NCBI GenBank assembly: GCA_036346355.1
Contig: CM070580.1
Location: forward strand, 27,695,374 to 27,759,373
DNA: 64,000 nt
Direction: 5' to 3'
Source of the DNA: Rhipidocladum racemiflorum
Lineage: Eukaryota > Streptophyta > Magnoliopsida > Poales > Poaceae
This document shows, in pieces, positions 45,237 to 56,890 of this stretch. Position 1 is the first letter of the stretch. Each line of letters starts with the position of its first letter. The notes beneath the pieces are model-generated. The model saw nothing but the letters and a program-made list of their open reading frames with translations. It was not told the DNA's origin and searched no databases. The position numbers and the translations under genes are program-made.

Positions 45237-47149
45237 AAAACCAAATTTTCGCTAAAATATGTTCTCTAAAAACTCAACCAACAATTCTTTGAGCAAAAAA
45301 TGTGATCAACACATGATCACTTCAAATTGCAAACACATTTGTAACAACTCAAACCATGCTAAAGAATTTCAACCAAGCTCCAACCAATTTGTGAGACCAC
45401 ACTTCTCAAACACCTCAAAGATATATTTGCAAAAACATATTAAACAAATAAATCCCGGGGTCTATGAGATTAATCCTCTTAGCCATGTGATGGTCCACAC
45501 CAGACCAATTCCACTTGCAACACCCCATTGCAAGCACTAATCACATGCTCTCAGGATCCCGGATTCATAGACCTCTTGTTTATTCGCACAATGAATTTGC
45601 AAACCAATTAAACCAATTTGCGCTTGAGCATCCTTGCTATGCCACACATGCAAAGCCTAGCTCCAAGCAATCAACAAACCAAACTTAAGTGCATGAGCTC
45701 TCTAATTGTAACACATGCAATTCTCTAGCTCCATGCCACTTAAACACAAATTGCTTGAGCTCTTCTCCTTTTGCAACCTATGCAAAACTTAGCTCCAAGC
45801 AATGCAACTTCGAATAAGAGATTGAACTAAAGAACAAAGCGTGAAGTTCAATAATTGCAACACACATAGCATATGAACTCCACGCAAAAACCAACGTATT
45901 AGCTTATCCTATTTGCAACATATGCAAATCAAAGCTTCATACGAAAACCAACACATATGCTTTTCTTATTTACAACACATGCAAATCAAAGCATTATGCA
46001 AAAAAACGAGGCATGAGCTTCACCCATTCGCAACACATGCCAAATGGTTAGCTCCGTGCAAAAATCAAATAAGAAGAACACTTTTGAGCTCGAGTGAGCA
46101 CGGGATTGAGATCACCAACTTATGATGAAGCTCAAACTATATACTCAATCCCTCATAATAGTACGTTGCTAAAACTAGACACAACACTAGAAAATCCTTG
46201 GCCTATCTAGTTATACTTTTGCGTCGCCGCATGCTAGCGATCCTTTTTTTTTGTGCTTTAATGATCTTTGAGCATTTTGCTTCTCTCTGGGATCATCACC
46301 TAGCTTCCTTGAAATCTTTATGATCTTTAATCAATCTTCACTTCAAGATTATCACCCGGCTCTCTTATCATCTTGTTTATCACCTCTTGATGAACCTTAT
46401 CATCTTTTCAATCTTTGGACCTAATCCTATTTCACCGCAACTTATAGAAAATGATTAGTATAAAACACATGGTTGTCTCAATCATCTCTTGCACTCCATT
46501 AACACATAATGGATGCCACTTATATCGATTGAGCACAACCTAACATTAATTTAATGAACTAACCATCCGTCATTATTTAATCAAGGAACTCCATCAACAC
46601 ATGATGAAATGCTCATTAATGATTAACAAGACAAATGTACTCAATTAAAGTTTTTATTTAAATTAATATGAGTATATTTAACTACACAAGTTTTCATATA
46701 CTCAAGGATTATTTCCAAAATATTGATCATTTATATATGAAGTTTAAAATAGATCAATACTAAGACACAACAAGTTAAAACTTGAACTTTCCCTAAGTAT
46801 GTGCATCCATGTAATATATGGATTGAAAAACGTGATGCACATTTGTGGTTAAAGTAATGGAGAATTCATTCTTTAACTTGAATCCAAAATATGTGATATA
46901 GAATAGAATGAGTACTAGTGCATACCTTGTTTTCTATTTCCCATCCAAATATGAGACTATTGATAATAAGCTCAATAAACGTGTTAATCTCACAAAGATT
47001 AGGTTTATCATTACACAATGATTAACATTAATGTAAAACCAATCACCAAAACTAATAGAGTTTGAACTTACAAAGAAGAAGAAAATGAGAAAAATGGGGG
47101 AAAAGATGTGCTCCCCGCTCTCTGCACTCCTCTCACCGTCTCACTTGCT

Positions 47150-47297
47150 CATCGCTGAGAGAGATTGAGAGAGAGACATAGCGGTGGGTGTGAGAGAGAG
47201 CTGAGAGAGATTGAGAGAGGGGGCAATGAGCGAGAGAGGGAGAGTGAGAGAGACAGGGCAGAGAGATCGAGAGAGAAAGATAAAAGAAATGGAGAGC

Positions 47298-47333
<36 letters not shown>

Positions 47334-47345
47334 GGATGAGAGAGA
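47150..47345. repeat. (GA)n microsatellite in hAT-like copy 3
   Basis: GAGAGA runs with GATTGAGAGAG and GAGAGACAGGG interruptions. It is equivalent to the tracts at 6421 and 20251. Confidence 0.85.
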
Positions 47346-47731
47346 TCAACTTCTTGCAATGTACAAATCTTTATACTGAGGATCATCGTGTACTCGCGTA
47401 AGCACTCTAAAATCACTTTGTACCTAGAATAAATAAAAATTTAGTTTCTTTTCCCCCAATGTTTGTGTCCACTGCTTCAACTTTGTGCGTCTTCAGCTCC
47501 TTTTCTCTCGTCGCAATAGGGCAAATGGATCGAGTTTGGATCGGCACGGTACAAAGCAGACACGAAACGCAAATAGGCTGTGCTTAAGCTCGCCGAAGAT
47601 GAGCCGAGCTGGTACGGTATGGTATGGCGGGCATGATAGGCCGTCGCGGCCCAGCCAGTTCAGACACGAAGTACAAATGAGCCCGTATCGGATCGACCCG
47701 CCACAGCACGACGCCCACCTCTAACTGCAAG

Positions 47732-49119
47732 AACATAAGCTTCTGTACGTACGTTTCAAAAATCCAATCGAGACCGAAGCAAATTGGAAATTTCCAAAGC
47801 AAATGGACCAGTGTGCGAACAGAGTGCGTGTTTGCAGAAACGGGCGTGCTACCGCTGTCACTAGTCTCCTAACAAAAGATGATGTCAATCTCTCATGACA
47901 ATATAAACTTGATTGATTAATGTCAATCTCTCATGACATTACGTCTTTGACTCTTCACTCGGGTAAAAAAATAAAAAGTAAAATAGAGTGAAAGAACATA
48001 AGAATCTGCCTTTTTTTGCAGTGGTAAGCGTAGTCGCCAGTGCCAGCGGTGTCCTTTGCGTGACGTGGGCGTGCGTGTAAAAAGCCACACGGGCTGAGGG
48101 CGTGGGGCCAGACTGCAGGACACGTGGCCCCTTCCCATAAGACAGTACGTGGTGGTGCTTGATGCTCGCTGCTGCGGCGGCGGCTACGGATTTGAAGGCC
48201 GTCAAAGTTAACCAGATTTGATGAAAAAGTGGCTCCCTGACCATTTTGGGCCCCATCCCAGACAGCACTACTAGTGTAATGATGCCACGCGGATTGTGTA
48301 GCTATAGATCAGATAGTAGGCCGCCATCGCTTCCGGTAATCCTTTGTCCCTGAGAAAAAAAATTATCAAATTTATCCAACAAAAACAGTCACTGCAACCG
48401 GGATTTGAGGTCGCTTAACTAAACCATACGTCTAACTTAAATGCCAATGAATAACAAATTCACGGTGATCCAAATAGTCTAAACCGAAACAAACAACTAG
48501 CTTTTAAGCCGAGCTTTAAAAAAGCCTAAAACCCCTATATAACTATAAGCCAAAAGCCAGACAAGAGGAGTTTTTTTTTGGCTTTTCTGAATGAAATAGC
48601 CTTTTGCTACTAAAAGTCTCCAAAATTACCCACCAAATACCATCATATATAAATCAAGAATTCCTCCCCCATCTCATTTAGGGTATTTTAGACTTTCCAT
48701 CTATAAGTTATACCATCTAACCTATTAATAAACCAGGATACCAAACAACATGCCTTGGCTTAAAAGCAGACAGCATAAAAGCTCATTAAGCCAAAAGGCT
48801 GGCTTTAAGCTAAAAGCCAAAAAACCTAAGCCGAAACAAACTGGGTCTTAGTACTATGGCATTTACACGTGCCAACTTAGAGTGTAGAAACAGTGTTTGG
48901 AAACACCGATAAACTCTTAGAAAAATCAGAAATGCTTTGGCTTTGACATCAGATCAGACGTTTCGTGTTGGACGTCTCACAGCCGCACACACTAATCCAC
49001 TGGTATTTCATGTGTGTGATCATCGATTCCTCTCAACTGCTCTACTGATAAAATCCCCTCTATGCCTCATCCCCATTTTCTGCTGCAATTGCACCTCTTC
49101 TTCCCCCTTCGACAACTCG
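47732..49119. other. no gene recognised; intergenic DNA
   Basis: TGTCAATCTCTCATGACA occurs twice at about 47883 and 47922. A region of AAAGCC/GGCTTTTAG words between about 48480 and 48850 looks like a worn DNA-transposon remnant. Nothing coding is recognisable. Confidence 0.45.
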
Positions 49120-49127
49120 CCAACAGC

Positions 49128-49605
49128 CAGGGTTACAAATCTCGTTTTGAATAAATTTTCGGAGGTGCCCGAAATCCGAAATCTCGGCGAGATTTCGGAA
49201 ATTTAAATCAAATCCGGACGGAATCTAAAATTCAAATTTTAAATCCGGTTTTTTTTCTACCGGAAAATCCGAGATTTCGGTTCAAAAACCGAAATTTCGC
49301 CGAGAATAGCCGAGATTTCGGTAAAATTCAACTAAACGGAAAATGGTTCAAACGACATCAAATTTTTTTGAAATTTTGGTCAGACATGGAAAATGACTTG
49401 GAGAATCCAATCCGGTCAAATCCAGCCAAATCCGGTCAAATTTTGGTCAAAAAACCGAGATTTCGCCGAAATTATAGGGTACTGTAGCACTTTTAAATTT
49501 TTTTAGGATTTTATAATTTCGCCGGGATTATAGAACTCGAGGGGGGGTCCGAAAACCGAAATTTCGCCGAGATTTCGCGGGATTTCGACGAGAATTTGAA
49601 CCCTG
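49128..49605. mobile_element. hAT-type MITE with AAATTTCGCCGAGATTTCGG interior
   Basis: The termini are CAGGGTTACAAATCTCG and inverted CAGGGTTCAAATTCTCG. The flanking octamers CCAACAGC (49120-49127) and CCGACAGC (49606-49613) match at 7 of 8 positions, the signature of hAT insertion. The 478-bp interior repeats AATTTCGCCGAGATTTCGG-type words on both strands. A related, more decayed sequence occurs near 62020-62320. Confidence 0.85.
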
Positions 49606-49613
49606 CCGACAGC

Positions 49614-52600
49614 CAAAGCCACAGCTCCTCTATTCGCATCCTCTTCGCTCACCCCTAAATCCACCCTGTATTTGCTTTAAATCTCTGTCCGTTCAAATTT
49701 GACAACCCTGTTGCACTCGTCAATTTGTTGCATCACCATTTCTAAATTGTTGCACAAAGTGTTTTATTTTGTTTGCTATTTGTCCCCTCGAAAAGTTGTA
49801 TCAAGTTGTTTTTGTTTGCGGTGGTTGTCTGATTTGTTGCATCTAGGTGTTTTGTTTGTTGCAAGAGGTTTTGGCTCTCAATTTATTGCAAACACTTATT
49901 CCAATGTTTTGGTTCTAGTATGGCACTTAGTAAATGCTGGCCAAACTGTCATGGCTCTAGTTTTCTCTGTGAGTGGCATGAGGGTAGGAAGGTAATTTCA
50001 CAAATCAATTTTTTTTCCCCAACCCTTCTTCCTCTCTTTCTCCTCCCCACTCATTTCTCTCTCTCTCCCCACCATTTTTTTCTTTTCCTCCGCCCGAGCT
50101 CCACTGAGGCGGCCTTGCCGGCGCCACTGCTCTGCGCTCGGCCGGCCAGCGCCTCCTCCGGCTCCTCGCCGCCCCTCCTCCGGTCTCCTCCCACCGGCCG
50201 CCGCCTCCTCGTCCTCCACGCCTCCAGCCGGCCGTGTGCCGCTCTGCCTCCTCGCCGCCGTCGCCAAGCCGGCTCCCACCTCCTCCTCCACTGCTAGGTG
50301 AACCCCCCCTCCTTTCTTCACTCCTCCCCTCTCTCTCTCTTGCCGAATGCAAGATTTGGTTAGCCGTGGCAGCTAGGGTTAGGTTGAAGATTTGGGGATT
50401 TTGCCCACTTGATGCTTGTGTGTGTGCTGCACTGTGTATGAGAGTTGGTAGGGGTGTTTGGTTTATAGTTGGCATTTCCGAAGTGGTTGGCATGATGGGT
50501 GGAGGATTGCTGCTACGCCTCACCGTATTTGGCTGAGGTTAATTGAAATTGAGAGTCCCATTACAGAAGGGTTACGTTTGGCAATGGTGGATTGATGCTG
50601 AGTTATCATCTGGGATGTGTTATGCTTGTCTAGATCACATAGCAGATGATTGATCGATGTTGTGTTATGGGGTGATGCCTTAAATGCTTATCGTCACAAC
50701 AATAGTCTTAGAAAGGGTTGTTGCATGGTGGGTGAAGGTCTGACTTCCTCGCTTGAAGAAGGTTGCTGCCTCCTCATGGTCGGTGATGTTCAAAGGCTTG
50801 AATCATTATAGACTTAGCTTAGTATCGGTTTGCGGAGTAGTTCGTTTGGTAATATAAACTCCAAAAGTAGAGCATCACATGGGAAGGCTTGCTTTGGTTG
50901 AGTTTGTGCCTCTCCCATATCTATCACTATGTCGTTTAGCCTATGCTTTAACTGACGATTTCTCATGCTGGTGTTCTGTACACTCATGCGATTAATGGAC
51001 ACATAGATATCAATTTCCTATATTTACACGTTCAGTTCTCTAGAGGTCATGTATATATATATAGAAATGTATATTTATATATATATTTATATTCAGGAGT
51101 TTAGGCTTTGAATACTGCATGTAGTCATTGAGGTGTTCTAATGCTGAAAAGGAGGATCGTTAATATTTGCCTTTTAAGTTTGGGGATGATGAGATGACTA
51201 ATGTTTCCATGCTCATGATAGTGTGTGCATTAAGGTCATTATGTTACCTGCACTTGTCTGATGGTTCTCATGGTTATGCTTATAATACCGGTTACCTTAA
51301 GTACATTATGCCTCTAGTAATTGCTCGAGGGTTTGCAATTAGATATTTTCCAATTCACTGCCAATTAGCTATCTGCTAGTCTAGAATGATGCTTGGGTAC
51401 TTCTTTTGCATGGATCTACCCCGGTTGTTGAACTTGAGGTATATGCTTGTTTAGGAGTTAGGCATTCTACTGTTGAGCTCTTGAACAGTAATTCTAGGTA
51501 TGCAGAATTACGTTGATCGTATTTGAGTGTGTTGGTATTGGGCTCTTCTGTGTCATGGTCAACAGGAGCATGCATGTGAGTAAAATGCAGAATGCGCATG
51601 ATTCTAAAAGGGTATCCTTATAATAAATGATTTGAAGGCCATTTGCCGCCACAATGAGTATATGGGTAAACTATACATGTATATGTGTGTTAGGTTAGGT
51701 TGGTGTAGCAAACTCAAGGTTTTTTTTTAGTACCATTTAATGCTTAAATCATTATTCCAATCTTTTAAATATTGATTAAATCAGCATTAAACTTAAACTC
51801 TGCTAAAACTCTGTATCATTACCATACTTTGCTTGTGCATGCTAAGAAGGAGAAAAGATAATTAGATCTAAATGGTGTTGAGCCAATCCTAGCGCGGTTT
51901 AGCTCTTATTGTGGAGTTTCGCAATTGTCTTTCATTTTTGGTTTGATGGATGCTTGCGTGGTTGTTTTCAATTCTCATTCCATGATCATATGCATAGCAT
52001 GCATCTCATTGGCATACATCGAACTCGTGTAGGGAACGAAACCGCGGAGGGTGACGTGGCTGTGGTCGAGGGTGATCACGGTGAGCAGGTGGTTACTGAG
52101 ACTCCGGCAGAAGCATCAGGCAAGCACCTAAGCATGTTCAACCCTTTAAATATGTTTATTTTGGTGAATAAAATGCTTATTGAATGATTAGGTTTTTGCA
52201 TTAGGAGTCAATGGTGGTAAGGGTAGTAGAACCTAATTGCTGCACACTCACTCCTTGACACTTGTTGAACCTTTCCTTGGAGCTAGCTTATGGGTAAATA
52301 CAACGTGTCCATGCTTAGTTTGCTTAGAGGTCGGGTTTGGGCCAAGTGGTGGACGGTTCCATCACTTGAGAGTACTAAATACTACACATGTGAACTATGT
52401 TGGAAGTGGGTTCAGTCATGTTACTTGGAGGTAGATATTAATAACTGGCGACCGGGCGGGAGAGTAGGATCAATTGGGTATGGAGACTCAATTGGCGTAG
52501 TCCCGCCTGTGTCAATCAAGGACCGATTCGTTTGTGTGCCATGTTGATCGAGCACCATTAGGTTGATCGCATGCCTGATTATGGTTGGGTAAGCCACTCT

Positions 52601-53970
52601 TTCATCACATGCCGTTCGATGGATCATGCCCTCATGCGGTTGGACGTGGTTGAGGGCGAGGCTTAGGCCGACCCTCGAGGGCCAAGTCGGGCTTGGGCCG
52701 CTCGAGGGGGTGCTAGGTGCTCGGACCGCATGAAGATGGTTCAACGAATGGGTATGGATGGGAGGGGGGTTGACATGAGGTACTTGTGGCACATGTCGTG
52801 CGATCAACGCTTCCCTGCAGGGTTAATTAAGCGATTCGAATTGCCGCGCTCTCGGATATGAGCACGCTCGCGTCATCCGACACTCAACGTAGTAATAACT
52901 TAAATTCCTGGCTCGTCGTTGTACTTGAGCTTTAAAATGGTTGTAAATGCTTTACTTTAGTGTTGTTAACTTTCAACTTCATGATAGAAGTAGGTGCGGT
53001 CAATAACTGCTTTAAATTTGTAATCGGTTTAGCTGTCATACTCATACTAAAAATGTTAATGCTTTTCCGCACTATTACCTTCAGCTTTATTCCTTTCTGT
53101 ACCCAAATGCATAACCCTTTGGAGTCGGTCGTATATGGACCACGGGTAAGTCTTGCGAGTACATTCGTACTCATGCTTCTGCTTTGTGGTTTTCGGTGAG
53201 GATCGGGAGAGCTGCGAGTTACATCCCCTCGCCTCTTGGTGCCCGGGCGGGACACCGAGTAGAGGTTACTTGCGATGCCACACACGCCCGGAAGTGTTCA
53301 GGGGCAGAACACTTCCGGAGATGCCGTATTTTGCTAATATGTTGGTTAACTCGCTTTTGTTGTATAGCTAGCTGTGTATTCCCTGTCCTGTAAGGCTTAA
53401 AGACTTGGTATTCCTCCTGTTGATCGTGGTTGTGTTGTGATGTCCTTATCATGCTTGTTTGTTGCTTTTATCCTTTCCATATTATCATGCTATATCAACT
53501 GCTTTTCTTGTCTGCTGAGTGGATGTCCTAGAATCTAGGAAGGTCATGCCGGAATTTCGAATTTTTGTGCTATCTTGGTTTAGGTTGTATCATCTTAAGT
53601 CCTAGTATGCTAGTTGAGTTGTTTTGGTTGTGTGGTTGTCAGGTTTGTCTTTGTGCTTTGGTTTAGTCGTTTTGTTGTGCTTCCGCGTTGCGTGTCCGGT
53701 TGTGGGGTTTTGAGTTCGTTGCCCCCTTTATGCAAATTGAGTTGTGATAACGGTGGAAACCGGTATGCGGGGCGATCCTGGGCGAGTTCGGTCGCATCTG
53801 GGAATACCGGGGCTGTTGTCGAGTTATTCGAAGGGTCCCACTGTTATCTCATTTGGGCTTGGATGCTAGCATCGCGAGCGCCATCGGCGAATCGTTGCTA
53901 GCATCCAAATCCAATGAGGTTAACGGGGTGTTCCAATAGCTCGAGGACAGTCTGGACGGCTCCTCACACA
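49614..53970 (+). repeat. long chromovirus-like LTR region (borders uncertain)
   Basis: The stretch has the organisation of the other long LTRs here, in plus orientation: a TTGTTGC-rich start, a GC-rich tract with CCGCC runs (50090-50300), AT-balanced filler, a CAGGCAAGCACC block at about 52118, and GCGAGTACATTCGTACTCA at 53155-53173. A CTCCTCACA word near 53966 could be the end. It encloses no recognised ORF. A GCATCGCGAGCGCC-centred inverted pair (GGATGCTAGCA ... TGCTAGCATCC) lies at 53860-53908. I could not fix the start or find a target duplication. Confidence 0.42.
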
Positions 53971-54001
53971 AACCGAAGTGTTTAGCACGGCGTTTACAAT
54001 A

Positions 54002-54240
54002 TACTCCCTCTGTCCCACAAAGAGTGCATTTCTAGTGTTCAAATTTTGTCCCACAAAGAATGCATTTCTAGTCCGTAGGGCCCAGCTGTAAGTGTATGCA
54101 TGCTCATTTAAGTGCTTGTGGAAACCGAAGCACCAGCATGCTTGTGTATGGAGTAATGAGGGTCACATTGGTCATTTACCTTGCACACTAATCTGTCTTA
54201 AAAATCCTAGAAATGCACTCTTTGTGGGACAGAGGGAGTA
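54002..54240. mobile_element. Stowaway MITE with near-perfect inverted ends
   Basis: TACTCCCTCTGTCCCACAAA at the left, continuing GAGTGCATTTCTAG, is repeated in inverted form at the right end without visible mismatch. The left half contains a second partial copy of the terminal sequence (ATTTTGTCCCACAAAGAATG). 239 bp. Confidence 0.92.
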
Positions 54241-54669
54241 GAAAAGAAGGAATAACAAAGGTTTTCCCTCACACAAGATGAACAATACAGTTGAGGTCTT
54301 GTACATATAGAAAGCAGGAATGCCATAATTAACAGTTTAAAATACGCATGAATAGAGAAATTCTCGCATTCCAAACAGTTCTCTCGAACGCTTGATCTCA
54401 CCCATAAACAACACGGTTACAGTTTTACTATTTGTGTTGTCCCTCAAGTGAATCACATAGCCTTCAACCTCCTGGTCAAGGCTACGACACCACATGGTGA
54501 GGCTGTTCACAACGGTTATCTACATGTGTTAGTGTGGCCTAACACCTGTAAAAATCTGAGATCGCAACATACTATACATATTAAACTCCGTTAGATTCGG
54601 CCTCCACAATGAGCCATGTCGATGCCCGCGTGTGAGCCATCCTACCGCGACTTTGAACGGTTGAGACTG

Positions 54670-55440
54670 CCACGTGTTGCCCGCTTTTTTGTGGAAAACT
54701 CTAAAAATTCCTGAAATTACATATAGGTCGTACCTTTTATGAAATGACTTTTTTATGGAAAAGCCCTCCGAAAATTTACAAAATACGTACTGGTCCATTT
54801 TTTATTAGAAACTACCTCTCCAAAATTTTAGTAATTATATTAAAATCCTTCCCGGATCTGATTTCTCACTAAACAACATAAAAATATCCAACAAACGTTT
54901 TCGATGCCCATTTTTTTTTGTCCCAATCCATTTTTTTTTTCTAAAAACACCTCATCAAAAAATTTTGTAGGCCCTATTTCTCACCAAAAATTTTTTGCCC
55001 CCCAATTTTTATCCGATCCATTTTTTTCCCTGAAAATACCTCCTCGAAATTTTTATAGACCCGATTTCTCCAAAAAAAATCCAATATTCCCGATCTTTCC
55101 CAAAAACAAAAAAATTCATTTGCTCACCTAATTATATTATCAAAATCCTTTTTGAGCCCGATTTCTCAAAAAATATGAAAAAAAATTTCCCCGCCCAAGT
55201 TTTCATAGAAAATTCAAACAAAAAAATCGTTTCCTCAGTTGATTATATTAAAATATTTGTTGCGTCCAATTTTCTGCGAAAATTCTAACTTTTCATGAGA
55301 AAAACCTTCCGAAATTTCTTGACCTACACAAAGGTCTGCCATATTTTTTTTGGCGAAGAAGCCCGTAGAAATTTAAAAAATTACATCTAAATTCTTTTTT
55401 ATGAAAAAACTCTAAAAAAACAAAATCGTGCGAATTTTAC
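54670..55440. repeat. A/T homopolymer-rich degenerate repeat
   Basis: The segment is dominated by T8-10 and A7-9 runs separated by short C-rich words. A phrase close to AATTATATTAAAATCCTT, followed by CCGATTTCTCA, recurs near 54833, 55130 and 55236, suggesting old, diverged duplication. No gene is visible. A similar character, without clear homology, is seen at 42030-42430. Confidence 0.5.
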
Positions 55441-56640
55441 ATTGGACCAAGTAGCGACGGGCGTGGTGTACGCTGTGCCGATGTTTCTAGTATAGGCAAC
55501 TACGAGCACTTCGCACATATGGTCGACCAACTACTTGTGAGCACAATTACAAGATAAAAAATGCAATAAAAAACATAAAAAGAGACGATATCATACCAGT
55601 ATTATCATATGTTGTTCAAATTCTCCAAAATAGTCAATGGCGACGCTAGCCACCACCAATGTGAAATGGTGACTCTATTTTGATTTATCTATGAAGTGTA
55701 GAGAAGCATGATACTCTAGAGACTTAAGAGTGAGGCGATAGGAGTGACCGTCGACCAAAGGTGGAGTAAAAACTAGCATTAAATACCGTAGTTAGAAGTA
55801 ACATTTGCTAAAGCTTGCCAATCAAAGATAGATCATAGACCACTTCAAACGGCTACTTACGAATGTGTTTCCTTGATGACACTTTCTTTTACATTAATAA
55901 CAAGGTAAACTTCTGTTGGCTTAATTTCTATTCCATCTAACAATGTCAGATTTAATTGCTCCCTGTGCTATGCAGGGAAACATTATACTATGTGCTTACA
56001 TAGAGTTACTTAACAAAAAAGGGTAACTATTGAAGCGGTAAAAGCTACATATGCAGAAATAAACCCTATCGATTCGATCCGACAAATGTAAGCGACATGC
56101 TAGACGATGCATATGCATGCTCGAGACAAACCTCCTCCAAATGTTACTTGCGTTCGCACGAGTTAGCTTAGTTCGCACTGTAGCTCACCGTGCGCCGTAT
56201 TAATGTGCTACCGTTGAACCGTTTACTTAGCCGCATTCTAGAAAGTAAAAATAGCCAATGTAGAAGGCCTAGTGCAGAGAAGATCACCGCCTTCCTCCTG
56301 CAGACAACTGTATCGAGAACAGGTCGCTCAACCAGCCAACCCAGGTGGGAGGGCAAAACGGTAAACTTTTCTTCCCTGAAGCCTCTGCTCCCTATCGCTA
56401 GCGCCTTTCTCTGTAGCTCTACGCGCTCTCCGATCCTCGGACCCCGCGTTCCAGGAACGCACCGACTGGGCCCCGCGTGTCATAGGCAGAGAGCCCACTA
56501 GCCCACTCTTTTTTTTTTTTTTTTTTTTTACCTCAGGTCCTTTTACCGCGGTTTACAGGGCATCACAGCGGCAGTCCGTGCCTTCGTGGTGGGTCGGAGA
56601 CTGGTTTAAGGTGGGATTATATTATTGTAGAAGGGGAACG
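55441..56640. other. upstream region of the EIL1-like gene
   Basis: No other gene is recognisable. A T-run of about 18 lies at 56511-56530. CGTATTAATG- and GGACCCCGCG-type words occur between 56190 and 56500. A weak TATA-like GATTATATTATT lies at about 56612-56624, before the probable leader. Confidence 0.4.
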
Positions 56641-56890
56641 TCCCTGTCGCTCTTGCGCCCAGCCCATGCGCCTCCGGCCACCCTCACCAACTTGCCTTAC
56701 TACTTTGTGCTGGCGCAGTGCCCTCGCGGCCCTGTTCTTATCTCCGCTCGTGCTTTGTGACTTTGTCCTCCGTTTTCTCCCCCCTCCCTACCCCCCCGGC
56801 CCGTCTCTCTCTCCTCTTCCTCTCCCAGGTCATGGCAAAGGTGAAGAAGAGGTAGAAGAAAAAATTAGCAAGTGGAAGGCTAACATAGAG
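56640..56890 (+). other. probable first leader exon of the EIL1-like gene
   Basis: Pyrimidine-rich, GC-rich DNA ends at ACATAGAG|GTGAGCTC, a good plant 5' splice site at 56891. The 5' end is not determined by sequence. A 7-codon upstream ORF begins at 56832. CTCTTCCTCTCCCAG at about 56815-56829 could alternatively be a 3' splice site, which would shorten this exon. Confidence 0.5.
56832..56855 (+). CDS. short upstream ORF in the EIL1-like leader
   Basis: ATG GCA AAG GTG AAG AAG AGG TAG encodes a basic heptapeptide, MAKVKKR, 36 bases before the predicted 5' splice site. Context GGTCATGG is favourable (G at +4). If transcribed, it would precede the main ATG by about 135 bases in the spliced leader. 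It could reduce translation of the main ORF. No homology evidence is available. Confidence 0.35.
   Translation: MAKVKKR

Larger units (their letters stand above)
44038..47072 (-). repeat. 3-kb LTR (solo) inside hAT-like copy 3
   Basis: The insert runs from TGTAGGGTTGAGG to TTTGAACTTACA. On the minus strand it begins TGTAAGTTCAAAC and ends CCCTACA, with a minus-strand TATA box at 44811-44817. Flanking pentamers AAGGG and AAGAA match at only three positions, so the right border is provisional. It is related to the fragment at 10998-11515. The family resembles large copia (SIRE/Maximus-like) LTRs, but this assignment is uncertain without internal coding sequence. Long stretches of CAACACATGCAAA-type words fill 45240-46130. 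Confidence 0.6.
43451..47723. mobile_element. hAT-like non-autonomous element, copy 3, with nested LTR
   Basis: The left end TAGAGGTGAGC and right end GCCCACCTCTA are flanked by the perfect 8-bp duplication ACTGCAAG (43443-43450 and 47724-47731), which assigns the family to the hAT superfamily. Inside are GC-rich DNA (43560-44000), an inserted LTR (44038-47072), a GA microsatellite and GGCACGGTAC/GGCCGTCGCGGCCC subterminal words. Without the LTR the element would be about 1.24 kb. No transposase is visible. Confidence 0.85.

Noticed and set aside
44860..45240. CRISPR-like array
   Set aside because: Repeats are short, in both orientations and unevenly spaced in a plant LTR, so this is a U3 repeat array.
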